NCBI GenBank assembly: GCA_022036555.1
Contig: CM039130.1
Span: forward strand, 15,267,840-15,331,839
Length of the DNA: 64,000 nucleotides
Direction of reading: 5' to 3'
Origin: Microstegium vimineum
Lineage: Eukaryota > Streptophyta > Magnoliopsida > Poales > Poaceae
The first letter of the stretch is position 1. Every line of letters begins with the position of its first letter. The notes beneath the pieces were generated by a model that was not told the DNA's origin, did not search any database, and was given only the letters and a program-made list of their open reading frames with translations. Position numbers and translations under genes: made by a program. This document shows, one piece after another, positions 37,901 to 50,700 of this stretch.

Positions 37901-38577
37901 CCTGTGCCCGTGCAAGTGCAAACGACACGGCCGTGGATTTTCCCCTGATGAAACAAGTGCAGACCGGCTCAGATAGGCCGAGACGGGCCGGGCCAAACTA
38001 AGCCGAACAAGCCCTGAATTGGGTTCCACTGTTCCGGCCTAGATGACCCCCAGCCCAGACCCCAAATTAAGCAGGAGAAAACGCGCTGCGGTGCCTCATT
38101 GGGCCGCGCATCTTCTTGCGTGGTTGGACCGCTTCCGGCTACTATGCTTAACTGGAGTACCCTCTGGTCTGTGCGGTGCGGGTCAACCTCCAGCATGGTC
38201 GCATGCGTCAATTGGGGCATGCTACAATTTTTCTTCCTGCGTATGTAGACTTTGGCTCAACGTTTCCTTTGATTTGTGACTACATACTATTTAAAATAAT
38301 TAATGTAACTTATTTGTGTTAATGAAGGGAGAGGAAACGATTTAATGAAACGAACTAACGGAGCAAGTATATCACTTTGATTGCTTTGGATGATTAAGCG
38401 ATGCGATTGTTATGTTTTCAATATTACTGGACTTACCAACTTAGCTCTCGTTTATTGACAGCTTTTGTTTTGGAGAAGAAAAAGAAATTTGGAACTGTAA
38501 AGTAGTTTACCCTTTCATCGATCGTTTCCGATCATTTCGCCTCCATGGAGTAGTAACTGTAGCTGGATTGAAAAGTG
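37901..38577. other. Intergenic region
   Basis: GC-rich to about 38200, then AT-rich. Several GGGCC/GGCCC strings near 37985-38110 could be upstream promoter sites. No gene is seen. Confidence 0.4.
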
Positions 38578-38585
38578 TCTGGAAC

Positions 38586-39481
38586 CAGGGGTGGGCCCAG
38601 GCCTAAGGCCAGTAGAGCCCTAGTCGTGGCCCAAACAATTTAGGAGCAACTCCTCAATTGGCCCAGCAACTCTAAGCCCACTAAGAACAGGTACGAGAGG
38701 CACACGACTCTACCGGTCGCGACTCGCGAGCACCGCCTCCGCCCTCCGGCGTCCGGCCTCCTACTGCACCGCTTGCGCCGCCACTGCTCCTTCCTCCCGC
38801 CCGGCGCCCAGGAGGCCAGGACTACTCCCGACTCGTGCTGCGCAGCGCAGCTACAGTGGCAGCAGTGCCACTCCACCCCGGCACCCCGCGTTGCGCGCAT
38901 GGCGCGCCCCTCGCTTCTCGGCGCCCGGCGGCTGCCGTCGCCGTCGCCCCTCGCCAGCGGGAAGTGGCTGACCCTCGCAGTTGCAGTCAGGCAGGGGCGC
39001 AGCCGCGCTGCCGCGCAGGACGCCGGCCGCCAGGGCCGACCGTCGCCCCTCGGCTGCTGACGGATCGACGGAACTGCGGAAGGCAGAGCCCTGCCCTGTC
39101 CGGCTGTCCCCAAACCCCAAAGTACACGGTCTTCAATTTTTTTTTTATTTGCTTCAAGAAATCTGATAGTTTGGATTCCAAACTAAGAGTTGTTATTGAG
39201 AAAGTGGAAGATGCGAATGCAACAAATCATCACTAGACAATAGGTAATTATATTTAAATGTCCATTGATATTATATTGCTATTGTACCACACAATTCATT
39301 ATATAGTTCAAAACTTTTTTCTGAATTTGCAAACACATTGTTTGAGAATATTTATTTTATGTATATGTGTATATATGGCCCTATAGATAATAATTTAGAC
39401 CGTAGCTTTTGGATTATGATTGCTATTATTTGTCCGTCAGGATTTGGCCCTAGTCTTGACCAAATTCTGGGTCCGCCACTG
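38586..39481. mobile_element. hAT-like non-autonomous element with GC-rich body
   Basis: The left end CAGGGGTGGGCCCAG and the inverted right end CAGTGGCGGACCCAG are matching terminal repeats. The flanks TCTGGAAC (38578-38585) and TCTGAAAC (39482-39489) form an 8-bp duplication with one mismatch, as expected for hAT elements. The element is 896 bp and codes for no transposase. Its body from about 38690 to 39115 is strongly GC-rich and unlike the AT-rich ends, so it may be a captured host fragment. Confidence 0.8.
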
Positions 39482-39580
39482 TCTGAAACCGCTATTTGTC
39501 TGTACCTATTGATACATTTTTTTTCTTTTGCAAATATATTAAGATTTATAATATAATTTTTATATATAAATGCATTGTTA

Positions 39581-39583
<3 letters not shown>

Positions 39584-39662
<79 letters not shown>
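39584..39662. repeat. (AT)n microsatellite
   Basis: About 39 uninterrupted AT units. The long YIYIYI-type ORFs here are products of this repeat. Confidence 0.98.
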
Positions 39663-39665
<3 letters not shown>

Positions 39666-39775
39666 CTTTAAATCAAAGGAACATTTGTAGCCTTGTAGGA
39701 ATTTATTTAGGGACAATTTGAACAGTGTCATTATAGAGCACTAATACTAGTTGTAGTTTAAAAAAAGAAAAAGTA

Positions 39776-40004
39776 CTCCCTCCATATTGGATTTAGAAGT
39801 CGTTTTAGACAAGATTCAGTGTTAAGTTATTAAAATTGTAAATATGAAAATTATATGAATAAATTTGTCTTAAAAATACTTTGATAAAAGTATACATATA
39901 TTATTATTTCATTATATTTTTATATATAAAAATAAAAAGTCAAAGTTGTGTTTGGTAAATCATGTCGTTATCTTAAACGACTTCTAAATCCGATACACAA
40001 GGAG
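39776..40004. mobile_element. Stowaway-like MITE
   Basis: It starts CTCCCTCCATATTGG and continues ATTTAGAAGTCGTTT; the other end, inverted, reads CTCCTTGTGTATCGG then ATTTAGAAGTCGTTT. TA dinucleotides flank both ends (39774-39775, 40005-40006). Size 229 bp, AT-rich, non-coding: a Tc1/mariner-type MITE, moved by enzymes made elsewhere. Confidence 0.88.
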
Positions 40005-40019
40005 TATATTGTAATTAAG

Positions 40020-40810
40020 TAATTAAGGGAGGAAGGGTAACCAAATGCTTCATCACCCGTGACTGTGTATCCCGACGTCCAAATTTCAGTCGACAAGAGA
40101 AGTGCGTCGACGAGACCCAATCCCCGAGGCAGGCTTTGACTTGGATGAAATCCTGCGGGTAAAAGAAGGCGAAACACCGTGCCGTGACCCGGCGGCCATC
40201 GACGTCGTCCCTCGGTTCCGATTCAACCAACCAAGGCGTCCAAGCGTGCTGCCAGCGGCGTGGAGGAAGCTACTGCTATGCATCATATTCACCGGGACAT
40301 GGACACCCGCGCGTCCAGTCCACGGAACCCCGCAACGCAACGGCCGCGAGGCCACGTGGTAGTACGCAAAACATCTCGCCTGGGCCCTCAGCGTTTCAGA
40401 TCGACAGCACGCGCGACGACACCGGCCTACCCAACCTGGCCGCCGCGGGTTCGCGCGCCGGCAGACGGCCAACGAGGGCGCCGAGCCCGTACGTGTCCGC
40501 CAGTCGCCAGTCGACGCGCGGCATGATTTGAGGAGCCAGCGTCGCGACGACGCCACGCCGGCGGACAGCGCACGACGACGCGCCTCTGTGCGCGCGCCGG
40601 CTTTTGGCATCTTCTTCTCGTGCTGTGCCTGGGGAGGTGGGCCGCGGCGGGCCCCAGCGCAGCGCAGGAAGCAGGCGGCAGAAGCTAGCAGAAGGCTGAA
40701 ACGACGAGACGTTGCGTAGTTTGGGAGACAGAGAAAAACAAAGCAAGCAGCAAAGGAATCGAGACGGGAAAGTCAAAGGGCTGGAGTACCATCGTCCTCG
40801 ATTCTCCACT
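40020..40810. other. GC-rich orphan segment
   Basis: A sharply GC-rich block with open frames on both strands (minus 40086-40610 and 40396-40809; plus 40102-40531). None is recognisable. High GC alone keeps frames open, so a CpG-rich promoter or first-exon remnant is as likely as a gene. 40811-41103 is AT-rich and empty. Confidence 0.3.
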
Positions 40811-41103
40811 ATGCTATGCAGTTTTACTTTTATTTTGTGCTACGTACTAGTGTAAACAAACAATTGACAAAAAAAAAAGAGAGAGGCTAGTAGGAGTACT
40901 CTTTAGTCTTTAGCATGTGATACTCTACAGTAGAGTCGATGCTGCTCTGCAATATTTATTGCACAATGAGGGGCCGTTTCAGACAGTGTACCGTGCCAAC
41001 GAACAAGGAATTATGGCAATGGTTCTTTTCCGTAACTGATAGGAGTACTACATGTACTGTATACTCTAATAACACAAGGAAAATCCAAGTATCTATATCT
41101 ATA

Positions 41104-42432
41104 TCTATACCTAATAATAAAGAGGCAAAATTTCTTTCCTCTCACTTTTTTTGGTCCGACCCATTCTTTTAGCCCAACAACCAAATACCACTCTCGTCGT
41201 GGCTATTAAAAAGTGTCTCCCGCACGGCGTGAATTTTAAAAAAGGTACATACGGTCCGAGATCAATCCTTTCCGTATACAACTCAGTTTATCTTTCTATA
41301 TATATAATCATAGGATCTCTATATAACGATAGGATCTCTACCATCGGGCGCTCCAGACTTGAGCAGATCCAAGAACCAGGCAAACATACGGCAAGACATC
41401 CACTCTTTCGGCTTTCACACAAAGGAGACAATGATAATAGATCTCAGTGATGATGTCTGACACAATCAAATTCTCAATAGGCTCGGATGGTTAGGAAAAA
41501 ATATGAACCGGACTCTCGTCCGGTAATAAAGGTAGACACTTAACAATGCCAAACAAAAAAGTTACATAACAATGCCAAACAAAAAAGTTACATATGTAGG
41601 GACACAGACGCGCAATGGAAAAAAAATTAAACAGGACTCTCGAACGGTAATAAAGGTAAAAAAAAATAATGAAGCCTATTAGCTGAGGCCGGGGACTCGA
41701 TCTCAAATCTCACGTTCGTATTTGGCTCGGCCTAGTACAGTAGCAGATATAAGTATCGGTAATGCTTCCGTCTGGACGTCCGGACGGACGCCCGCCTCCG
41801 GACTCCGTCGTCGCCGTCGCCGCCATAGCCCTACCGCCTCGCCGCCGCTCGAACGCGCTGGCCACTGTCGTCGTCGTAATGGTCGTCGTTGTCGTCGTCG
41901 GAGAGGAGGGAGTTGCGGAAGGAGAGGGTTGTTGCTTCTGTCGTCGTCGCCGGAGTTGGGGGAGGAGGGGTTGCCGCCACTGTCGTCGTCAATGTCGGAG
42001 AGGAGGAGAGGGAGGAGGAGGACGACGAGGAGGAGGAGGAGGCGCACCTGGGCGTCGCCCTTGCAGGGGACGGGCGGAGGAGCTGTGGCGGCGCCGGAGT
42101 TCGGACGTTGGGTGAAAGTGTTCCCGTATAAGTATTTGCGATTTACTTATGTTTATGAGCAAATACGTTTGTGCTTAGAATTACAAGGACAAAAACTAAC
42201 ATGACCTTATTTTAGTTACATATAATCACAACTTTCTATTGTCATATTATTACCAACATTTGCTTATATTTTGGATGTGGTCACAAAATAAATTATGGCT
42301 ATCCAATTTTTAAAAGGAGAAAACATAAATAGTTATGTGGTATGAAATTATGGCAATCAAATTTTTAAAAGAAGAAAACATAAATAGTTATGTGGTATTT
42401 CTCCTGTTGCAATGCACGGGCACGTTTGCTAG
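41104..42432 (+). mobile_element. Helitron (non-autonomous)
   Basis: The left end TCTATACCTAATAATAAAG after A, and the right end CTAG followed by T, fit insertion between A and T. A hairpin (CCTGT ... ACGGG, 42403-42420) lies about eight bases before CTAG, as in Helitrons. No Rep/helicase is present. The middle (41720-42115) is GC-rich with CGTC repeats and may be captured sequence. The exact left end is uncertain because ATCT repeats precede it. Confidence 0.7.
42290..42398. repeat. Two-copy tandem repeat of about 55 bp in the Helitron
   Basis: AATTATGG, AATTTTTAAAAG and AACATAAATAGTTATGTGG recur once at a spacing of about 55 bp with few changes. Confidence 0.85.
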
Positions 42433-42927
42433 TACTTTAATAACACACCATAACGAACATGTTGGATTCCACCTAATGCTGTTAATCAGTAATCATAAAG
42501 TAATATCACTAGTCATGACATATGTAAATCCTCACTCTGAGGTATTTGGTAGGAAAAATTTATAGTTAATTTTATGTAAAAAACACCGAAGAACCCCTCA
42601 TCAATAGTAGAAGTTTTAAATTTTGGTCATGAGAGAAGTAGTATATACTACTTAATTAGGACAAGTACATTGTTGTCGTTTTATAGATGGTCTCATATAA
42701 TGTGACATAATTTTAAGATGATTTAATAAACAACATTTTACAATGGTTGTATTTTAAGTTGTCTCGTTATGCCTCACGATCTTAATTTATGCATAAAATA
42801 AAAATAAACTTGTTAGTTGCATGACAACAATAGCTCACATAATGACATAATAGATGTCTCGTAATTCTAAATCTTAGCTCACAAGATGGTTCAGTCACGG
42901 AACAACGACCTCTTTCTCTTTCCTTTA
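42433..42927. other. AT-rich intergenic sequence
   Basis: No ORF or element with clear ends was seen. Confidence 0.4.
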
Positions 42928-43174
42928 GACTATCTCCAACAAGCATAACCCAAAATACAAGACTCATTTGTACTTTGGGTAGCGCTACAGGACCTAAAAG
43001 ACAACTCTTTTAGCAAATAGGTTTTGAGGAGAGAGGAGACTTAGATTTGGGTTATGGCTACCCGGAACCCAAAATAGGTCCTATATATAGGTTCTCTGTT
43101 AGAGGCTATAGTTATCCTGCTGGAGACTCATTTTGGATTTGGGTATCCAAATGCATATCTTGTTAGAGATAGCC
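42928..43174. mobile_element. Tourist-like MITE
   Basis: The ends GACTATCTCCAACAAGCATA and, inverted, GGCTATCTCTAACAAGATAT form terminal repeats. TTA flanks both ends (42925-42927, 43175-43177), as in PIF/Harbinger elements. 247 bp, non-coding. Confidence 0.8.
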
Positions 43175-43795
43175 TTACATAAGCAAAATCATATGTGACA
43201 ATATATGAGACAGGATATGAAACCGCTGCCATGTAGTTGTAGTAATATACTTACCCTTAGCATGAGGGCGAGAAAAAAAATTCAGCCAACGAAGCAAAAA
43301 GCGACATCAGTTGAAGTCGTACCATCTCTACCAATATATAATACATCCGATAAAACTTACCTACAGCTACACAGTAAAACGTACCCAACAGTCAATGTCT
43401 CTCCTAAGTGCACCACAAAAATTACCCCCACCAAAATAAAACCTTCAAAATAAAGGGTCCAGATTTACTCTAACCTCTTCTCAGATCTACTCACTCAAAT
43501 CTAACGATCCACGTTCTTTGGATCTTCCCTCGTCACTCATTCCTCTCGGTTCCCATCCCGCGCCCGCTCGTCCGTCCGCGTTACGGACTCCCGTCGCCGA
43601 CACCCCGCGCCCCCGTTCCCCCGACGCCTAATTCGCACATGTGTGACTCCCCATCTCTCCCGACGCCTCCTCTCCCACACGTGTGACCCATGAACTTCTC
43701 CTCTCTTTCCCACAGACGAACCCTAGGGTACGGCGACGGCAACGCTCATCAACCAGCACCACCGCTCGCTCGCCATTCCTGTGCGAATGTTAAAC
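43175..43795 (+). other. Flank with GC-rich, leader-like block
   Basis: 43490-43795 is C/T- and GC-rich and contains AACCCTAG at 43722. It looks like a promoter/leader or first exon on the plus strand, cut by the Copia mosaic. It could belong to the gene at 51053-53345, but this is inference. Confidence 0.3.
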
Positions 43796-44951
43796 CCATC
43801 ACGGCACAATTATGAGCCGCTAACAAGATTCTTTCTGATGGAGGGAACATGCTGCACGTTCTTTAATAGTACCGTCTTTCCGAAGTAAACTTCAGAATGA
43901 CTATACCAACAAAAAAAATACGTGCATGCGAACCATTCTCCACAGCAAAACTCCTGTTCCACTGATATGATAGGAAGTAAATAAAGAAATGTCAGCAAAT
44001 ATTAATATTAGGACTAGTATCCATCCACCACTCGGACGAATGACAGACTGAAAGAATAATAGGTAATGAATTATCATACCCAAATGTTCATTCTTTAGTC
44101 TGAGTACTATATTTATTGATTTCTTCTCCTGCTTAAATTTATGGTCAGGACACGCACTTGCCCAATGGTCATCACCACCACAAATAAAAACAATCTCTTT
44201 TCTTATTTTACTTCTTAAAACCAGCAACGTGGTTGAGTTTTATATTATTGTTCTCTTACTTGTTCTTCTTCTTTTTAATTACGAGATGCAATTGAATTTT
44301 TCTTCTACGCCACAATGACATCAGATGACTCAATGCATTTCCCACAATTGTCTTTTTTCATCGCTATTTCTTCAAAATTAAGAGACCCAATAAGCTCAAC
44401 CACGCTAAACTCTTGTCTCTTATATTTTAAAGAGGTAGCAAAATTCCTCCAAGAAAGCGGCAACTTAGCGACTATACCGCTGGCCACAAACTTGTCGGCC
44501 AAGACATATGGGAATTGTTCTAACTCCTTATCTAGCGTTTGAATCTCATGAGTCTATTCCACTATAGAATGATTATCAACCATTTTATAGTCATACAACT
44601 GCTCCATGAGATACAATTCACAGTCAGCATCAGAAACTCCGAACTTTAATTCAAGCGCATCCCATAATTCTTTGTTAGATGTGTACATAATGAAAGAAAC
44701 TTCTCACTTCTCATGCAAATATGAAATCACAACGCCTCGAAACAGGTTGTCGGCAACAAGGTACACTCTCTTCTCATATTGAGTGAGCGGACCTTGTGGC
44801 TGCCCCAATGCGACGTGATAACAGTTTATTGCAATAAGCCACAAGATCATCTTACTATGCCACTTCTAAAAATTGGAACCATCAAACACATTTGATTTTA
44901 ACGCAGCAGCAAAACCATTGATAAAAAAATGCCTACATTAGGTTTTTGGAT
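43796..44951 (-). pseudogene. Copia gag remnant
   Basis: Minus-strand segments show gag features: VFDGSNF-type start near 44880, then LADKFVASGIVAKLPLSW (44502 on), a zinc-knuckle-like CGGDDHWASACPDH near 44165, and the GAG-pre-integrase start LKNVQHVPSIRKNLVSGS near 43815. Many stops and frame changes. It is truncated at 43796. Confidence 0.75.
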
Positions 44952-45975
44952 TGTTGGAAAAATAGGCAATTTCCATATCCATATTAATTTAATCCAGAAA
45001 TTAAATAGCAGAAATATGATAACATATATGTGCATGTATATAGCACTAGCAAAATCTACATCATGAGACATGCTAGTAGTAGAAACAACATGCACCATAC
45101 TGATCGTTATAAAAATAATAAATATAAACACGAGAACACGTTTATTAGAGATATCACATTATACCAAGAGGAGGGGCCCATGCCGAAGGCATAGGAGGCT
45201 CCATTCGCAGTAGTCGTCATAGTGCATTGCTTGAAGTAGCGGACCACAATCGGTGCAGGAAGATGTTCGCAGTGCAGTCCCTCGAACGGCCTTCGGAAAA
45301 AAGACGAACTTAAACAGCTTCCGGCTTCGGGAAGAAGAACGTCAGCAGGCGAACACCGGGAAGAAGACGAACTCGTCGGTGAACAACTTCTCGCCGGTGA
45401 ACATATTCCTGTGACCGTACGCTGGCGGATAAAAGCGAGCAGTCGCAGATCGCTCCCCAAAAACCTAATCGCCGCACACCCCGTGCAAGGTTCTCAGGGC
45501 GCCGTCGGTTCCGGAGGCACTTGCTCTCTCGATCTCTCGTGCGCGCGAAAGAACGAGACGGGAAGTATTCGGATTGCAACTCAAGAGTGGATTTGGTGAA
45601 ATATGTTGTGTCATGCGCACGCGGTCAAGATGAGAGCTTCTCTTTAAATAGTCTCGAAGAACATAAAGAGACAGATAATTGTTAATAGTCATGAACATCA
45701 TTTATGTCACTAGTAACTGACAAATAAATTGTCCGTTACTAGTAACTCACTAATCAACATGGTTGATAATGGTATTAGGACTATATTAGTTACCAGTAAC
45801 CGACACATCAATTATCCGTTACTAGTAACTCACTTAACAACCACTAACTCACCTTGAAATATTCCACTAATGGCTATTAATACGTCATGAGTTTCACCTA
45901 GTATTAATTCTAGCTTTGAAATTTCTATTGATTTAATTGCTAAATATAATTGGTCAAATCCAATTAAATTCAACA
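44952..45975 (-). repeat. Copia LTR A
   Basis: 1024 bp from TGTTGGAAAA to ATTCAACA on the plus strand (TGTTGAAT...TTCCAACA in sense). A polypurine tract AATTTTGGTGGGGAT adjoins it at 45976-45990 on the minus strand, marking it as 3' LTR for the RT remains; it also adjoins gag on its other side. Confidence 0.82.
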
Positions 45976-45990
45976 ATCCCCACCAAAATT

Positions 45991-46658
45991 CAGAGCATGG
46001 AAGAAATACCTTCAAATCAACTGATGTTAAATATACCAGTGTTTTGGTGGAGACTGTTAAGTTGAACATCCACCTAGAATAGAGGTTACACTTTTTCACA
46101 ACTGAACAATGGACTATGCCTTGAATTGACAGTTTTGTGCGAAATAAGTTTCACCTAAGTCCTTTACTGATACTAGGTTGCATAGAACATCCCCTCTGTT
46201 TGAAGCATATAAGTCATACTCCTGTGCCTTTCGTGAGTATTTAGAGATCACCCAAATCTCATAGACTGTGACTAACAATCTGACTCATATAGGTGTGTTC
46301 CTCAAAAGATGTTCTGTAGGACAACATCTTTGCTTTAGTAAGCCACTTGGAACACATTAAGGTAAAACCAACCTGCCTTACAGATAGGAAAGATTTGCAT
46401 TAGAGATAAATTATTTTAAGGGTCTTTCCTCTTAATTTACTACTAGCTTGTTTCACCATTCTACTTCACGGGATCTCCGATCACATAGAACAGGTTACCA
46501 CTATAGTATATTTCAAGTGGGTCTCAAACTTATCTCTCTCGACGCATTTTCTATTACATTATGTGATAGACCCTTAGTGAATTGATCTACCAGATTGTTG
46601 GATGTATGGACATAATCCAATGCAATCACTCCGGAGTTTCTCAACTTTCTAACAGATT
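45991..46658 (-). other. Copia 3' internal region
   Basis: Degenerate sequence between the RNase H remains and the polypurine tract. No ORF of note. Confidence 0.5.
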
Positions 46659-47764
46659 TTAATCGCCTTTTACGTGCCTTGTGGACTTCATGTTGTCCTT
46701 AGAACTGTTAACCTTCATTATTACAGTCTGTTTATCACAGTTCATAGAAATAGCCGGTATCGGTTTTTCAACTACCGGTAAATCCATAAGGAGCTCACAG
46801 AGCCACTCAACCTTAGCACATGCGGTGTCCAATGCATAAGTTCTGCTTCCATAGTTGACCTTTTTAAGATGGTCTGCTTGCAAGACTTCTAGGAAACAAC
46901 ACCACCTCCAAGTGAAAACACATATCCACTTGTGGCATATAACTCATCCGCATTAGATATTCAGTTAGCATCACAATAACCCTCTAGCACCCTAGGATGC
47001 CCGGTAAAGCGAATACCATAACTCATTGTACCTTTTAGGTAGCGCAAAACTCTTTTGAGTGCATGCCAATAAGCATCTCCCGTTCTTGAAACAAACTGGT
47101 TCAATTTGCACACCGCAAATGAGATGTCAGGCCTCGTAGCACTAGCAAGATACATGAGTTAAACGATGATCTGGGAATATCTCAATTGATCCCTTGCTAC
47201 TCTCGGATTTTTTCTCAATAGCACACTAGGGTCATAAGGTGTGGGAGCAGGTTGGTCACTAAACCCAAAGCGACTCAGCATCTTTTCCACATAGTGGAAT
47301 TGCAACAAAGTTACTCCACCATCACCTTCTCTCAGAAGTTTGATATTAAGAATAACATCAGCCTCACCCAGATCTTTCATCTCAAAATTTTTAAGATAAA
47401 GATTCCTTTGTCTCCTCTATTACTTTGAGGCTGGAACCAAAGATCAGTATGTCATCAACATATAAACACAAGATAATTCCATCGTCCCACCATACCGATA
47501 GTATATACATTTGTCAGTTTTGTTCACAACAAAGCCAGAAGATGTTAAAGTTCTATCGAACTTCTCATGCCATTGCTTAGGCGCTTGTTTTGAGCTATAT
47601 AAAGATTTCAATAATTTACACACCTTGCTTTCTTGACCACTAGCTACAAACCCATCAGGCTGATCCATATAGATCTCCTCATCTAACTCTCCATTTAGGA
47701 AAGTTGTCTTAACGTACATCTGATGAACGATAAGACCATAAGAGGCTGCCAAGGAAAGTAACAC
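46659..47764 (-). pseudogene. Copia reverse transcriptase / RNase H remnant
   Basis: Fragments match the later RT and RNase H: FLNGELDEEIYMDQPDGF, then LYSSKQAPKQWHEKF, then MYLASATRPDISFAVCKLNQ, then ALKRVLRYLKGTMSYGIRF. Several stops and frame changes split it into five pieces. The YVDD site itself lies at a broken join near 47450. Confidence 0.85.
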
Positions 47765-47797
47765 TCAAATTGTAGTCAAACGGGCAACAGACGAATA

Positions 47798-50700
47798 ACA
47801 CTAGCAAAATCTACATCATGAGACATGCTAGTAGTAGAAACAACATGCACCATACTGATCATTATAAAAATAATAAACATGAACACGAGAACACATTTAT
47901 TAGAGATATCACATTATACCAAGAGGAGGGGCCCATGCCGAAGGCATAGGAGGCTCCATTCGCACTAGTCGTCATATTGCGTTGCTTGAAGTAGCGGACC
48001 ACAGTCGGTGCAGGAAGATGTTTGCAGTGCAGTCCCTCGAACAGCCTTCGGAAAGAAGACGAACTCAAACAGCTTCCGGCTTCAGGAAGAAGAACGTCAA
48101 CAGGCGAACACCGGGAAGAAGACGAACTCGTCGGTGAACAGCTTCCTGTCAGCGTATGCTGGCGGATGAAAGCGAGCAGTCGCGGATCGCTCCCCAAAAA
48201 CCTAATCGCCGCACACCCCGTGTAAGGTTCTCAGGGCGACGTCGGTTCCGGAGGCACTTGCTCTCTCGATCTCTCATGCGCGCGAAGGAACGAGACGAGA
48301 CATATTTGGATTGCAACTCAACAGTGGATTTGGTGAAATATGTTGTGTCATGCGCACACGGTCAAGATGAGAGCTTCTCTTTATATAGTCTCGAAGGACA
48401 TAAAGAGACAGGTGATTGTTAATAGTCATGAACACCATTTATGTCACTAGTAACTGACAAATAAATTGTCCGTTACTAGTAAATCACTAATCAACATGGT
48501 TGATAATGGCATTATGAAAGGACCTTGATGTCGCCCAACAGGACTAGAGGGGGGGGGTGAATAGGCCTGTTTAAAATAAACTTGCAAACTTTCTGTCAGC
48601 ACAGGTCTGGCACTGCCGGCCTTGGGTCCGGCACTGTCGGGGTGCCCGGCACTGCTGCTCTAAAGCCCGGCAGTGCTGGCCTCCAGGACAGAACTGAGCA
48701 CAATTCAAAATGTATAACTGGAATGGAAATTGTGCTTGAATGAAAACCTTCCTAGAGGTGTAGGGAACCTCTAGCACCACTTGAAAGTGGTAGCAACACA
48801 CCCACCAAGTAGATCGGGACCAAACCCTAGAAATCACCTTGAGGACAAATGTAAGTAAGGAAAACAACACAAATACAAGTGACACAAGATTTATCCCGTG
48901 GTTCAGCGTCGCCACCAAGGCTGGCCTAAGTCCACGTTGTTGAGGTTCGCCACACAAGGCTTGCCTTTCCCTCGTTCTCAAATCAAGAGTTAACTCTTGA
49001 AGTGAGGGGTGATTTACTAGCTGCAATGAATGGTTACAAACCTCCCAGGGCTGCCACACAAGTTGGCAAGCTCCACGGGCGATGCTCTAGCCGGCTAGGA
49101 GCAAGCTCCAAGAGTAACGAATGCAATCCACCGGCTTGAACGCGAACCAAGTGTTCTAGGTGATGAAGAACAGTTTGGGCTACTCTCTAAAGGAGTTTGG
49201 AGGCTCAATCTCTCAAAGGATTGGAGAGGAATCAAAGAGAGAAGCTTGAGGGGCTCCAATGGAGTTAGAGAGAAGGAGAGAGCTTTCTGTTTGAGCACTA
49301 AGAAGAGAATGGTCGAGATGACCGTTGGGGGCAGCAGGGAGGGGATAGAAATACTTCATGCTATCCAACGGTAACTTTAAGTCCCGGCACTGCTGCCCTA
49401 CAGCCCGGCACTACTGGACTCCCAGCACTGCTGCTCAGGGGAACAGCACCGCTGCGCTGCCCAAAAATGCTCTGAATGAAAAATTGTTTTGCAGGGAGTC
49501 TGGGCAAGGTATGAGAGGATGTTTGGTGGAATTTGAGAACTTGGTTGCACATTTAAGCATGCATATTGCATCCCCCTTTGTAGTACGGCATTTCCTAAAC
49601 TTAAATTCAAAACATCAAATAAATTAAATGCCTTTGAGCCGGACACCGTATCCTTTGTAAATTGGGGCTGCATCATTGAATGTATTGTCCTCATTCTTGT
49701 AATACCTTGAGCATGTGTTTGCAATCATCATTATCTCATCTCTTTGAGAAAACACACCTTAGAGCTTGTGACTTGAATATTTCCAACATATATGAATTCA
49801 GCCCATGGCTTCAAGTCACTTCCACTAATAAATTGATCATCAACATAATATGACTCCTCATAGCTTGATTAGTACTTCGACTCAATGCAAGTACTCTCTT
49901 CTTCACCTTAGCCATAGTACCTTGGTCTCTTTGACCTTCACCTTTGCTTAGTACCTCGAAGTCCTTTCCTTGCTATCTTCACCCTATCAAGCCATACTCA
50001 AGTCACACCATATTAAGCACCGATTGAAAACCATTTCTACAATATTGTGGTCCTTGCTTGATATCTTGTAGATATGAATGTTGAGATCAATCAAGCTTTG
50101 ATATATAAGACTACATATCAATATGGTCAAGCCAATTCACAATTCCTTAGATCTTCCTGATTTTGGCTTGACACTCCTATCACTCACTTCAATCTCTGTC
50201 TTCACACTTCTAGCTTGATCATATAAATGCAATGTGATTTCCCAAATCTTTGTCCATACAAGCAAACTAAAGTAGAGACCATCTTATATCCAATATACAT
50301 TGTCTCCTATGTCATTTGACCTTTGCTTGGTGTTTTCTCACTAATGCACTATTGATTCATTATTTAATCCTTGATCAACACTAGTCCACTATCCAACTCT
50401 TCTTGTTCATGTAAAGCAAGCCAATATAGAGACCAATCCATAACTATCAACTCATGTCTCATTTACCATTTGTCAAGTATGCTTGCTTTCACATGATACT
50501 ATGATATCCCACAACATAGAGGCCATTTCATTGATTCCATTTGCATTGTTGTCTTTTGCTTGAACTAGATTATTCCCATGATCTTCTAATACAACAATAC
50601 ACAATTTGACCTTCATTTCAACATTATGTGGAATACCATCAAGTCTGCTTTTCTTGTTGAACCTTTGACACACTTAGCAAACTTGTTAGACCTTTAATTG

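Noticed and set aside
39496..39731. ORFs on both strands rich in Tyr-Ile
   Set aside because: They are translations of the (AT)n microsatellite.
41722..42204. Arg/Gly-rich ORFs in the Helitron
   Set aside because: Several overlapping frames are open only because of GC-rich CGTC repeats; no domain is seen.
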